Positions 26,256 to 33,577 of a stretch of DNA of 64,000 bases are shown in pieces. This DNA comes from Saprospiraceae bacterium (GTDB taxonomy: Bacteria > Bacteroidota > Bacteroidia > Chitinophagales > Saprospiraceae). The notes beneath the pieces are model-generated. The model was not told where the DNA came from and ran no database searches. It saw nothing but the letters and a program-made list of their open reading frames with translations. The stretch spans positions 1 through 64,000 of the forward strand of contig JADKBO010000029.1 in NCBI GenBank assembly GCA_016715105.1, read 5' to 3'. The number at the start of each line of letters is the position of its first letter. The first letter of the stretch is position 1. The translations under genes were made by a program, and so were the position numbers.

Positions 26256-26714
26256 ATGAATACATCAATAATGAATGAATTTTACATCATTGGTATATCT
26301 GTGAGAACCACCAATGAAAATAATCAAGTTGCAATAGACATACCAGCATTATGGGAGCGATTTATGGTTGAGGGTATTATTGATAAAATTCCCAATAAAA
26401 TAGATGCTACCATTTATTGTCTCTATACGGACTATGAAAGTGATCATACCAAACCATATACAACAATACTCGGCTGCAAAGTAGCAACAATAGAAAATGT
26501 GCCTGACGGAATGGTAGCCAAACACATTGAAGGAGGACATTATGGAGAGATAAACCTTCAAGGAAATTTATTAAACGGCTTGGTTTACAATGCCTGGACC
26601 TCTATTTGGAATGCAAATTTAGATAGGAAATTTACAACTGACTATGAGGTATACGCACAAAATAATACTGACATGACCAATGCAGTAGTTGATATTTTTA
26701 TATCCTTAAAATAA
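26256..26714 (+). CDS. GyrI-like / effector-binding domain protein
   Basis: A 152-residue stand-alone protein: EFYIIGISVRTTNENNQVAI, IPALWERFMVEGIIDKIPNK, IYCLYTDYESDHTKPYTTIL and the C-terminal YEVYAQNN. The pattern (I-G-I-x-x-R-T-T, P-x-L-W-x-x-F, V-Y-x-x-Y-E-S-D, Y-T-x-x-x-G) is that of the GyrI-like / AraC effector-binding fold, which binds small molecules or, in GyrI, DNA gyrase. An HTH domain is absent. It is not obviously in an operon. A second Met at codon 6 could also be the start. Confidence 0.75.
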   Translation: MNTSIMNEFYIIGISVRTTNENNQVAIDIPALWERFMVEGIIDKIPNKIDATIYCLYTDYESDHTKPYTTILGCKVATIENVPDGMVAKHIEGGHYGEINLQGNLLNGLVYNAWTSIWNANLDRKFTTDYEVYAQNNTDMTNAVVDIFISLK

Positions 26715-26783
26715 TTCGAATCCGTTTTTATTTAATGGTTGTATTGATTTTCGTTTAGCTTTGTAGGACTAAAAATTCAAATC

Positions 26784-27542
26784 ATGAAAAGCATCTTTAC
26801 AGCTATAGGTCTATTTTGTTTTGTTGTTTTAACACAAGCACAGTTGGGTGTGGGGGCTAAAGCGCCAAAAAATGCCAAAATACTTTTTGACGGCACACAA
26901 GCCATGCTGGATCAAAATTGGACTTATTGGAATGGTCCAAGACTTGCTGCAAGCCTGCCCATCAAGTGGAACATACAAAAAGACCCAGTTGACAAAGGCA
27001 CCGTTGTCAACAGTAATGACCCTGCAGGAGCAGGAGGTAAATATGGCGCAGCTGATATTGTAACAAAAGAGGAGTTTAAAGATTTCAGATTACATGTGGA
27101 GTTTTTTATAGCTGAACCAGGGGGAAATAGTGGTGTGTATTTACAAAATCGCTATGAAATTCAGGTTTTGGATGGTGATTCTACCAGTCATGGCATGGGC
27201 GCTGTCATCAATGAAAGCAAATCGCCATATGTCCACTACAATGGTGTAGGTAAGTGGAATGCATACGACATCGTTTTCAGGGCTGCTAGATTTACGGACG
27301 GCAAAAAGGTAGAAAGCCCGATGGTTTCCATGTATTTCAATGGTAAAAAAGCACATACCAATCAAATGATAAGTCAAGTTTGGGGAGGACCCAACTCAGG
27401 ACAGGACGGCGGAAACGAAGGGGGAAAAGGTATAACAGACAGACCTGGTGGCATCAAACTTCAGGCTGAGGGCCATAATGTGATGTACCGCAACATTTGG
27501 TTGGTGCCACTAGATCTGAAAAAGGCCGATACTGATTTTTAA
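26784..27542 (+). CDS. Exported DUF1080 (3-keto-disaccharide hydrolase-like) protein
   Basis: The 252-residue protein has a signal peptide (MKSIFTAIGLFCFVVLTQAQ). A DUF1080 laminin-G-like domain follows: FDGTQAMLDQNWTYWNGPRL, DIVTKEEFKDFRLHVEFFIA, NSGVYLQNRYEIQVLDGDS, then PGGIKLQAEGHNVMYRNIW. This domain is found in periplasmic glycoside-acting proteins of Bacteroidota and Planctomycetota, and some members hydrolyse 3-keto-glycosides. No oxidoreductase partner is adjacent. The start has a normal spacing after an AT-rich leader. It converges with a small minus-strand gene. Confidence 0.85.
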   Translation: MKSIFTAIGLFCFVVLTQAQLGVGAKAPKNAKILFDGTQAMLDQNWTYWNGPRLAASLPIKWNIQKDPVDKGTVVNSNDPAGAGGKYGAADIVTKEEFKDFRLHVEFFIAEPGGNSGVYLQNRYEIQVLDGDSTSHGMGAVINESKSPYVHYNGVGKWNAYDIVFRAARFTDGKKVESPMVSMYFNGKKAHTNQMISQVWGGPNSGQDGGNEGGKGITDRPGGIKLQAEGHNVMYRNIWLVPLDLKKADTDF

Positions 27543-27546
27543 TTTA

Positions 27547-27933
27547 CTACATTGTCTGTCTTAGGAAATCCAAAAAGTCTGTGCGAAGACTTGTGAACAT
27601 TTTGCTTTGCGTTTCAACTTTTAACTTGAGGTCATCATGATTATCAAACAAGATACGTCCTACAATTGTAGGTTGTTCCACGGCTTTTCCTGCTAAATAT
27701 TGTTCATGAAGTTTGATCTCGTGCCTCAAGGAATCGATGACTTCATTGTTGCGAATGAACTGATTTTGAAATTGCTCCACCTTGCCCAAAATAATGACAT
27801 CTGTCCATCGACTTACCACTTCTTCCAATTTCTTATTGAAAAATTTGATCTCGTCCCTCTCAAACTCTAGTTGTCTGGTCCATAATACGTGTTCAAAATG
27901 CAGTGAGTCGATGTGTGCTGTTGTTGTATCCAT
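27547..27933 (-). CDS. Small coiled-coil protein of unknown function
   Basis: The 128-residue soluble protein is highly charged and predicted helical throughout (HFEHVLWTRQLEFERDEIKF, KKLEEVVSRWTDVI, EVIDSLRHEIKLHEQYL), with heptad-like spacing. No signal peptide and no recognised family. Similar small helical proteins are common next to housekeeping genes in Bacteroidota. It lies 4 bp from the end of the DUF1080 gene on the opposite strand. The roughly 280 bp upstream contain no further gene I can support. Confidence 0.55.
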   Translation of the reverse strand: MDTTTAHIDSLHFEHVLWTRQLEFERDEIKFFNKKLEEVVSRWTDVIILGKVEQFQNQFIRNNEVIDSLRHEIKLHEQYLAGKAVEQPTIVGRILFDNHDDLKLKVETQSKMFTSLRTDFLDFLRQTM

Positions 27934-28214
27934 ATTACAATTATTTATGTGGTTTTAAATAAATACAATGTACTCATGATATTTTTCATAAAAGCTGACG
28001 CTTTTGTTTGCTCACCATGACAATGATCATTGCAGTATGTATTGGCTTAAGAAAATTTGGCCTTTCATAATCAGTTGAGAGATATAAATTGAAGAAGTTT
28101 TAACGATACTATAATTGTTTTATGCCTGTCTATTAACTTTTTTATAATAAAAATTTATGGCCCCAATCGTTTTGTTTGAGAATATTTAATTCCCCACATA
28201 CAAAATGATTTTTT

Positions 28215-29496
28215 ATGAAAAACAGAATTACCCTTTTTCTAACATGCTTATTGTGTTTCAATCTATTTGGTCAGACCCCGTTTAAGGACCTCGATATCAA
28301 ACAATTTCAATACGCAGATGCACAGATAAGGACATTTGATTTAGGTTTGAATCAAGTATCGCAATTTTCTTATTATGATTATGGGCAAGACATTCAATCA
28401 ACCAATAATAATTTTCGATTCAATGGGTCATTCGTAACGAGACAATACAAAAACAGCAGAAAAATTCAACATTCCAGAGCTCTATTTGGAGATTTTTCTA
28501 CTCAGAAATTTAGCACAAAGGAAAAAAGCGACCATGGTTTTTAAGGAGAATATAGGGTTTAATGCTCAGTCACGCTTTTACAAAGATAAGAGTTTTAGAG
28601 ATTAATCCTGATTTCAATCTTGCATATCACAAGGATGAAAAATTTATTCCTTAGAGCGGCTTGCTTTAAAAAGGGCGTTGGAAGAATTGAACCAGTTTCA
28701 GATGTATTTATGGTAAGATGGATGCTCAAAGAAATTGGAAGAGAACGGAACTGAATTTCCAGACTGGTCTCAAGAAGATGTTTTTGAAATCGCAAACAGG
28801 CTCAATGTCATTAATAATTATAGGATTTTTGACAATAGAAGGCAGTTGAAATCCCAAATAAAGGATATTACATTAGCTTTAAATGATAAGGTAAATGGAA
28901 TTACAGACCAACTTGACCTTTATGGGATTGTTTTTGACAATTATACCAGAGCATTCGTTGGCAATCGATTTGAAGGGAGTAGAAGAGCTCTTGCTGTAAG
29001 ACCATTCTTGGCATCAAACACAGAATTTATTCCTAACCAGGAAAATTTTAATCGGAGTGGAATGGGTGTGGAATTTAGGGAAATATAAGGTCAAGAAATA
29101 CAAGTTTAAACGCCCAGCAAAGTTCGAATTTCAATTGGGAACTGGTTACAATTCCAAGAGTTTGGATAATGGAATGGACATCATTTACCTTTGCAATTGG
29201 GAAATACCAATTTGACTTTTTCCAAGTTCCCGAACAAACTTATCAGAGTTTTGTAGAAGGGTCTTATAGATATGAAAATTATTCATTGAGCAATGATGAA
29301 TTATAAGAGACCAGCCTTGTCCAAATTAAGCGTACATTCTGGTTTATCAACCAGTTATTTCATCAATTTCAGAACTAGAATTCAAGCCAATTTTTCAATT
29401 CTTTCCTTTATAAATAATATTGAAAACGTGAATGGTAGAAATCATTTCTCATTTGATTTCACCAATAATATTAGTTTTTTGCACAGTATTTTCTAA
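28215..29496 (+). pseudogene. Outer-membrane barrel-like protein, decayed into several frames
   Basis: The first frame (28215-28544) begins with a signal peptide (MKNRITLFLTCLLCFNLFGQ) followed by FKDLDIKQFQYADAQIRTFD and then stops. Related sequence continues in other frames: EDVFEIANRLNVINNYRIFD and AFVGNRFEGSRRALAVRPFL (28735-29088), then strand-like pieces such as SGLSTSYFINFRTRIQANFS (29293-29496). The size, signal peptide and alternating aromatic strands suggest one outer-membrane protein with several frameshifts and stops. No family is assigned. It borders the tRNA-like repeat block. Confidence 0.5.
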
Positions 29497-29582
29497 AGTT
29501 GCATGGATCAAATTGCTTTTTTGTAGAATGTTGATGACGGATGTAATGGATAGAATTTACATTAAGTAGGTCCCAAACAGGC

Positions 29583-29619
29583 AAAAAAAATCCCCATAAA
29601 GCTAATTATGAGGCTTTTT
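29583..29619 (-). terminator. Intrinsic terminator of tRNA-like gene 1
   Basis: On the minus strand CCTCATAA pairs with TTATGGGG around a short loop and is followed by a T8 run. It begins 8 bases after the 3' end of the tRNA-like RNA. Confidence 0.65.
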
Positions 29620-29626
29620 TATGAAG

Positions 29627-29777
29627 CTGTGAGAGAAGGATTCGAACCTCCACGAGGCACTTAGCTCAAAGTTTTTTTCTTTAGATCAGCAAGATATTAA
29701 AGTAAAAACTTTGAGTTTGTTGCGGTTTCCTCACCCCCGAGACAAGAGGGCTTGGCTGCCAGTTTCAACACCTCACA
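29627..29777 (-). ncRNA. tRNA-like RNA 1 with an 82-nt variable region
   Basis: Read on the minus strand: acceptor TGTGAGG pairs with TCTCACA (7 bp, one G-U). The D-stem is TTG/CAA around a loop holding GG, and the anticodon stem CCCTC/GGGGG has loop TTGTCTC. The T-stem is GGAGG/CCTTC with the perfect T-loop TTCGAAT, discriminator G and no encoded CCA. Every cloverleaf element has the standard length, but the variable region is about 82 nt (normally at most about 23) and forms a long stem CTCAAAGTTTTT/AAAAACTTTGAG. The triplet at 34-36 is GTC, and T at position 37 is unusual for a decoding tRNA. The D-arm resembles leucine tRNAs. A terminator follows, so it is probably its own transcription unit. 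Function unknown. Confidence 0.6.
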
Positions 29778-29858
29778 ATGTTATTAGTATGTCAAATTTG
29801 AAGTGTAGATTTTGATGAAATGATCAATTTCAACACCTCACAATGTTATTAGTATGTC

Positions 29859-29912
29859 AAAAAAAAATTGCTTTTGCTTTAACATCAAAACAATGATTAA
29901 AGCAAAAGCAAA
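29859..29912 (-). terminator. Strong intrinsic terminator of tRNA-like gene 2
   Basis: On the minus strand TTGCTTTTGCTTTAA pairs perfectly with TTAAAGCAAAAGCAA and is followed by a T10 run that merges with the next TTTGACA box. Confidence 0.85.
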
Positions 29913-29914
29913 TG

Positions 29915-30069
29915 CTGTGAGAGAAGGATTCGAACCTCCACAGGGCAATTAGGTGAAAGACAAATTTGGTGGTCAACCCCAGTCGGAACTGCCCGGCTTA
30001 TCTTTACTTTTTTTCGAACTCCCTACCCCCGAGACAGGAGGGCATGGCTGCCAATTTCAACACCTCACA
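29915..30069 (-). ncRNA. tRNA-like RNA 2 with an 86-nt variable region
   Basis: It has the same plan as tRNA-like RNA 1: acceptor TGTGAGG/TCTCACA, D-loop with GG, anticodon stem CCCTC/GGGGG with loop CTGTCTC (triplet GTC), T-arm GGAGG-TTCGAAT-CCTTC, discriminator G, no encoded CCA. The variable region is unrelated in sequence to that of RNA 1 but is again long (about 86 nt) and closed by its own stem GGGCAGTT/AATTGCCC (one G-U pair). The last D-stem pair is lost here (TTG/CAT). A strong terminator follows. Two copies with the same frame but different, still paired, variable arms argue that the structure matters. Confidence 0.6.
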
Positions 30070-30398
30070 ATGTTATTAGTATGTCAAATTTGAAGTGTAG
30101 ATCTTGATGAAATGATCGGAGAGAAATTGGCAGCCATGCAGCCCATCCTCGCCAAGCGCGGTTCACTTGTTAAATTGACTTTCGTCAATTTTCCCTACAA
30201 AATTGTAGGGACCACTCGCTCATCAATTTCAACACCTCACAATGTTATTAGTATGTCAAATTTGAGTTGTAGATCTTGATGAAATGATCGGAGAGAAATT
30301 GGCAGCCATGCAGCCCATCCTCGCCAAGCGCGGTTCACTTGTTAAATTGACTTTCGTCAATTTTCCCTACAAAATTGTAGGGACCACTCGCTCATCAA
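30055..30398. repeat. 172-bp tandem repeat, two full units plus a stub
   Basis: Units 30055-30226 and 30227-30398 are almost identical, and a third begins at 30399 but stops after 25 bases. Each contains the 5'-box/head, an inverted GAAATTGGCAGCCATG (30123 and 30295), and two small palindromes: AAATTGAC-TTTC-GTCAATTT and CCCTACAAAATTGTAGGG. In the first unit GAAATTGGCAGCCATG faces an inverted partner at 30043-30058, giving two outward-pointing heads around the box. Confidence 0.85.
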
Positions 30399-30629
30399 TT
30401 TCAACACCTCACAATGTTATTTTATCAATTTTGTAAAAAACTCTCTTTAGAGTTTGATGATGCAAATATATATCATTTTGCACTAAATGGTAAAATATAT
30501 TCACAAAAAATGATAAAAATATAGATTACATCCATCAAATACTCAATTTCATTATATTTTATCTATAAAGTAAGGGATAACTGGATGCCTTTCTTGAAAA
30601 AATTTAATGAAACCCCGCATTTTTTTAAC

Positions 30630-31652
30630 TCAAAGTTTAGTTCTTTTCTGTTCCCAAACCCAAGCGGTGCGCATAATGTCTTGAATTTTGTATTTTGGAT
30701 TCCAACCCAGTTTTTCTTTTGCTTTGTCATAATTAGCAAAAATAGCCATTATATCGCCTGGTCTGCGGGGGGCTATTTGATAGTTGAGTTTTATTTGGGT
30801 GGTTTCTTCGAATGCTTTTATCACTTCCAATACAGTGGCTCCCTGGCCAATTCCCAAGTTGTAAATATCTACAGGTTGATCTTGCTTGCCAGATAATATA
30901 TGTTGTAAAGCTAAGGTATGGGCGTGAGCAAGATCCATGACATGAATGTAGTCTCTAATACAACTTCCATCTCGTGTGTCATAATCAGTCCCAAAAATGC
31001 TCATGGATTCCCGTTTTCCAATGGCTGTCTCAGTAATCACTGGCACTAAATTGGCAGCAGGAGTAGAGGGTGCCTCACCAAGCAATCCGGAAGTGTGTGC
31101 TCCAGCTGGGTTAAAATACCTCAACAAGACTGCTTTCAATTTATTTTGATGAGCTAGTGTATCACTGATAATTTGTTCGCCAATTTGTTTGGTTCGACCA
31201 TATGGCGAAGCTGCTTCTTGCATTGGAGTTTCTTCTGTGACAGGGCTTGATAAAACATCTCCGTAAACAGTACAGCTTGAGCTAAATATAAATGCTTTTA
31301 CTTGGTATTTTTGAGATAATTCCAGAACTGTCAACAAACTGTCAATGTTGTTTTTGAAATATCTCAAGGGTTGCTCTACAGATTCTCCCACAGCTTTTAA
31401 TGCTGCAAAGTGAATGACCCCTGTAATTTCATGTTCTTTGAATATCTGTTCTGTCTTTGCAAAATCACATAAATCGATGTTGTAATGTTCAACAGTAATT
31501 CCTGTAATTGAACTTACTTGGTCCAAGATTGAGGCCATAGAGTTTACTCCATTGTCTACAGAAATTGGAGTAAAGCCATTTTCGATCAAATCAATGATGG
31601 TATGGCTACCAATATATCCAGTACCACCGGTAACAAGCACCTTTTTACTCAT
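30630..31652 (-). CDS. galE: UDP-glucose 4-epimerase
   Basis: The 340-residue cytoplasmic extended-SDR enzyme interconverts UDP-glucose and UDP-galactose with bound NAD. The N-terminal nucleotide-binding motif is VTGGTGYIGSHT (residues about 6-17). FSSSCTVYG (about 124-132) gives the catalytic Ser and PYGRTK the Tyr-x-x-x-Lys pair (about 150-156). Also seen are LRYFNPAGAH and RDGSCIRDYIHVMDLAHAH, typical of GalE. The length matches the family. It is divergent from the cysQ-like gene with a 34-bp gap to that ATG. UDP-galactose would feed the polysaccharide genes in the 48-61 kb region. Confidence 0.95.
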   Translation of the reverse strand: MSKKVLVTGGTGYIGSHTIIDLIENGFTPISVDNGVNSMASILDQVSSITGITVEHYNIDLCDFAKTEQIFKEHEITGVIHFAALKAVGESVEQPLRYFKNNIDSLLTVLELSQKYQVKAFIFSSSCTVYGDVLSSPVTEETPMQEAASPYGRTKQIGEQIISDTLAHQNKLKAVLLRYFNPAGAHTSGLLGEAPSTPAANLVPVITETAIGKRESMSIFGTDYDTRDGSCIRDYIHVMDLAHAHTLALQHILSGKQDQPVDIYNLGIGQGATVLEVIKAFEETTQIKLNYQIAPRRPGDIMAIFANYDKAKEKLGWNPKYKIQDIMRTAWVWEQKRTKL

Positions 31653-31686
31653 AGTTTTTATAACTTTGGCGCAAAATTACTTTTTT

Positions 31687-32484
31687 ATGTTGATCTCAGA
31701 GGATAAATATCATTTGATTGAGTTGGTGAATGAAACCATTGTTATTGCTCGTAAGGCAGCTTTAGCTGTAATGGAGGTATATATTCAAGATTTTGATGTC
31801 ACCATCAAGTCAGATACTTCTCCATTGACACAGGCAGATCTAGCGTCCAATAAGATTATTGTTGCAGGTCTTAAAGGCTTAACTCCTGAGTTTCCAATCA
31901 TCTCTGAAGAGAGTGATGAGATTGATTTTGAAATTCGTAAAAATCATCGCTATTTGTGGTGCGTTGATCCGTTGGACGGTACTAAGGAATTTGTCAATAA
32001 AAATGGTGAATTCGCCATTAATATTGCCTTACTAGAAGATGGTAAACCGATTCTAGGGGTAGTTGGTTTACCTGCTGTAAATCAAGTGAGTTGGGCAGTA
32101 AAAGGATATGGTGCTTTTTTGGAGAAAGATGGCATGGTTTGCAGATTGCAGTGTAAGGAAATCTTGCGGACACAATCTTCATTCAATGTGGTATGCTCGC
32201 GTTCGCACTTGGATAAAGATACTGTGGCTTACGCCGAAAGATTTGGCAAAGTAAATTGGATGCCAAAAGGCAGCTCGATGAAATTTGTGATGATAGCAGG
32301 TGGAGAAGCAGACTTCTATCCTAGGTTGGGTCCAACAATGGAGTGGGATACAGCGGCACCGCACATCATTGTGGAGGAAGCCGGTGGAAAAGTATTGGAT
32401 AAAAACACGATGCGTCCATTGACTTACAATAAGGAAAGTTTATACAATCCTGACTTTGTTGTATTTGGTGCTTACAATTATTGA
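31687..32484 (+). CDS. cysQ: 3'(2'),5'-bisphosphate nucleotidase (CysQ-like)
   Basis: From the ATG at 31687 the product has 265 residues. The upstream extension of the frame runs through the galE start region and is not likely coding. It belongs to the inositol-monophosphatase fold: FPIISEESDEI (first metal Glu), WCVDPLDGTKEFVNKNGEFA (the D-P-x-D-G-T metal motif followed by the CysQ-typical E-F), and MEWDTAAPHIIVEEAGG. CysQ hydrolyses 3'-phosphoadenosine 5'-phosphate from sulfate assimilation and phosphopantetheine transfer. The gene is divergent from galE. It ends 27 bp before the convergent transporter gene. Confidence 0.9.
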   Translation: MLISEDKYHLIELVNETIVIARKAALAVMEVYIQDFDVTIKSDTSPLTQADLASNKIIVAGLKGLTPEFPIISEESDEIDFEIRKNHRYLWCVDPLDGTKEFVNKNGEFAINIALLEDGKPILGVVGLPAVNQVSWAVKGYGAFLEKDGMVCRLQCKEILRTQSSFNVVCSRSHLDKDTVAYAERFGKVNWMPKGSSMKFVMIAGGEADFYPRLGPTMEWDTAAPHIIVEEAGGKVLDKNTMRPLTYNKESLYNPDFVVFGAYNY

Positions 32485-32511
32485 TATACAATCCGAACTT
32501 TATTATCAAAC

Positions 32512-33450
32512 TTATTTGCTTGCTGCTTCTGCTTCAACGGGTTTGTTTTTCCAAAAAGCGGCCAATACAGAAGCGGTGACATTCATCATACTGCCAAATA
32601 TTGCAGGAGCCAATCCCATGGTTGCAGCTTTTCCCATTTCACTCGCCAAGGCAGTACCCAAACCACCATTCTGCATGCCAACCTCAATGGCTATAGTACG
32701 GCAATCTATTTCCTCCATTCCGATCATTCTCGCACTATAATAACCCAATAAGTATCCAAGACAATTGTGTAGTAATACTGCAATGATAAGTATTCCTCCT
32801 ACCTTTTGAAGTGCTTCCTGCCCGCTAGCAATGATGATTACCAAAATCATAGCTATTCCTACCATGGAGAATATCGGTAAAATGCCGTGAATACTCTTAG
32901 CAAATTTTGGAAGAAAATAATTGAGCGCAAATCCCGCTACAATCGGTAAAATGATGGTTTTGATGATACTCCAAAACATATCAAGCGCATTTATATCAAC
33001 AAAACTTCCACCAAGCCATTTCATTAGTAACGGTGTTGCAATAGGAGCCAACAATGTTGCACAAGTTGTAAGTGTAACGGACAAAGCCACATTTGCTTTA
33101 GCAATCACACACATTACATTTGATGCAAGGCCACTTGGACAACAACCAATTAAAATTAATCCAGCAGCAATTTCAGCAGGCAGATTGAGCATTTTAGCGA
33201 TGCTGAATGCAAGTAGGGGCATGATCGTAAATTGACAAACAATACCGACTATTACTTTTTTAGGACTTTTTACCACTTCAATAAAATCACCTAACGTCAA
33301 AGTTGCTCCAACACCAAACATGATGATCTGCAATAAAGGTAAGATGAGCTTATTTAGTTTGAAATCACCAATTGAGATGAAGTAACTTGGAAATAAGTAG
33401 GCAACGGTAACCGCCACCAAAATTGAAATGGTATACGTATAATTTTTCAA
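32512..33450 (-). CDS. Bile acid:sodium symporter (BASS) family transporter
   Basis: The 312-residue membrane protein has about nine to ten helices. Family motifs include MFGVGATLTLGDF (about 42-54), LIGCCPSGLASNVMC (about 97-112, the conserved G-C-C-P-G/S-G-x-x-S/A-N crossing region) and EVGMQNGGLGTALAS near the C-terminus. BASS members couple sodium to uptake of organic acids such as pyruvate, bile acids or pantoate; the substrate here is unknown. It converges with the cysQ-like gene. A terminator-like hairpin at 33513-33548 separates it from the pyrophosphatase gene upstream. Confidence 0.9.
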   Translation of the reverse strand: MKNYTYTISILVAVTVAYLFPSYFISIGDFKLNKLILPLLQIIMFGVGATLTLGDFIEVVKSPKKVIVGIVCQFTIMPLLAFSIAKMLNLPAEIAAGLILIGCCPSGLASNVMCVIAKANVALSVTLTTCATLLAPIATPLLMKWLGGSFVDINALDMFWSIIKTIILPIVAGFALNYFLPKFAKSIHGILPIFSMVGIAMILVIIIASGQEALQKVGGILIIAVLLHNCLGYLLGYYSARMIGMEEIDCRTIAIEVGMQNGGLGTALASEMGKAATMGLAPAIFGSMMNVTASVLAAFWKNKPVEAEAASK

Positions 33451-33512
33451 TGTATTGATTTGAATTTGAGACTTGAAGATAGTTATTTTTTTAATTTACC
33501 CAAATTCAACAT

Positions 33513-33548
33513 AAAAAAAGAGGTGTAAACCAATTTGATTTACACCTC
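33513..33548 (-). terminator. Terminator of the pyrophosphatase gene
   Basis: Perfect arms GAGGTGTAAA (33520-33529) and TTTACACCTC (33539-33548), followed on the minus strand by a T7 run. It lies 30 bp after the hppA stop. Confidence 0.85.
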
Positions 33549-33577
33549 TCAATATTACTTATTAAATTATTTATTGC

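Larger units (their letters stand above)
29763..30423 (-). repeat. Five copies of a 5'-box plus tRNA-like head
   Basis: A 34-base sequence, read on the minus strand as TTTGACATACTAATAACATT followed by GTGAGGTGTTGAAA, starts at plus positions 29763, 29828, 30055 and 30227, with a truncated fifth copy at 30399. It covers the first 15 bases of the tRNA-like RNA and the DNA just upstream. Only the copies at 29763 and 30055 lead into complete tRNA-like bodies. The others are cut off after the head. A further shared segment (GATCATTTCATCAA, then ATCTACA) lies upstream of three of them. Confidence 0.8.

Noticed and set aside
29627..30069. Ordinary tRNA-Leu or tRNA-Asp genes
   Set aside because: The D-arm is leucine-like and the triplet is GTC, but the 82-86 nt variable regions and T at position 37 do not fit either; no standard identity is assigned.
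29763..30423. A possible CRISPR array: 34-base repeat, first two copies 65 bp apart
   Set aside because: The sequence between repeats is itself conserved among copies, spacing is irregular (65, 227, 172, 172), the repeat overlaps the 5' end of a tRNA-shaped RNA, and no cas gene is in the window.
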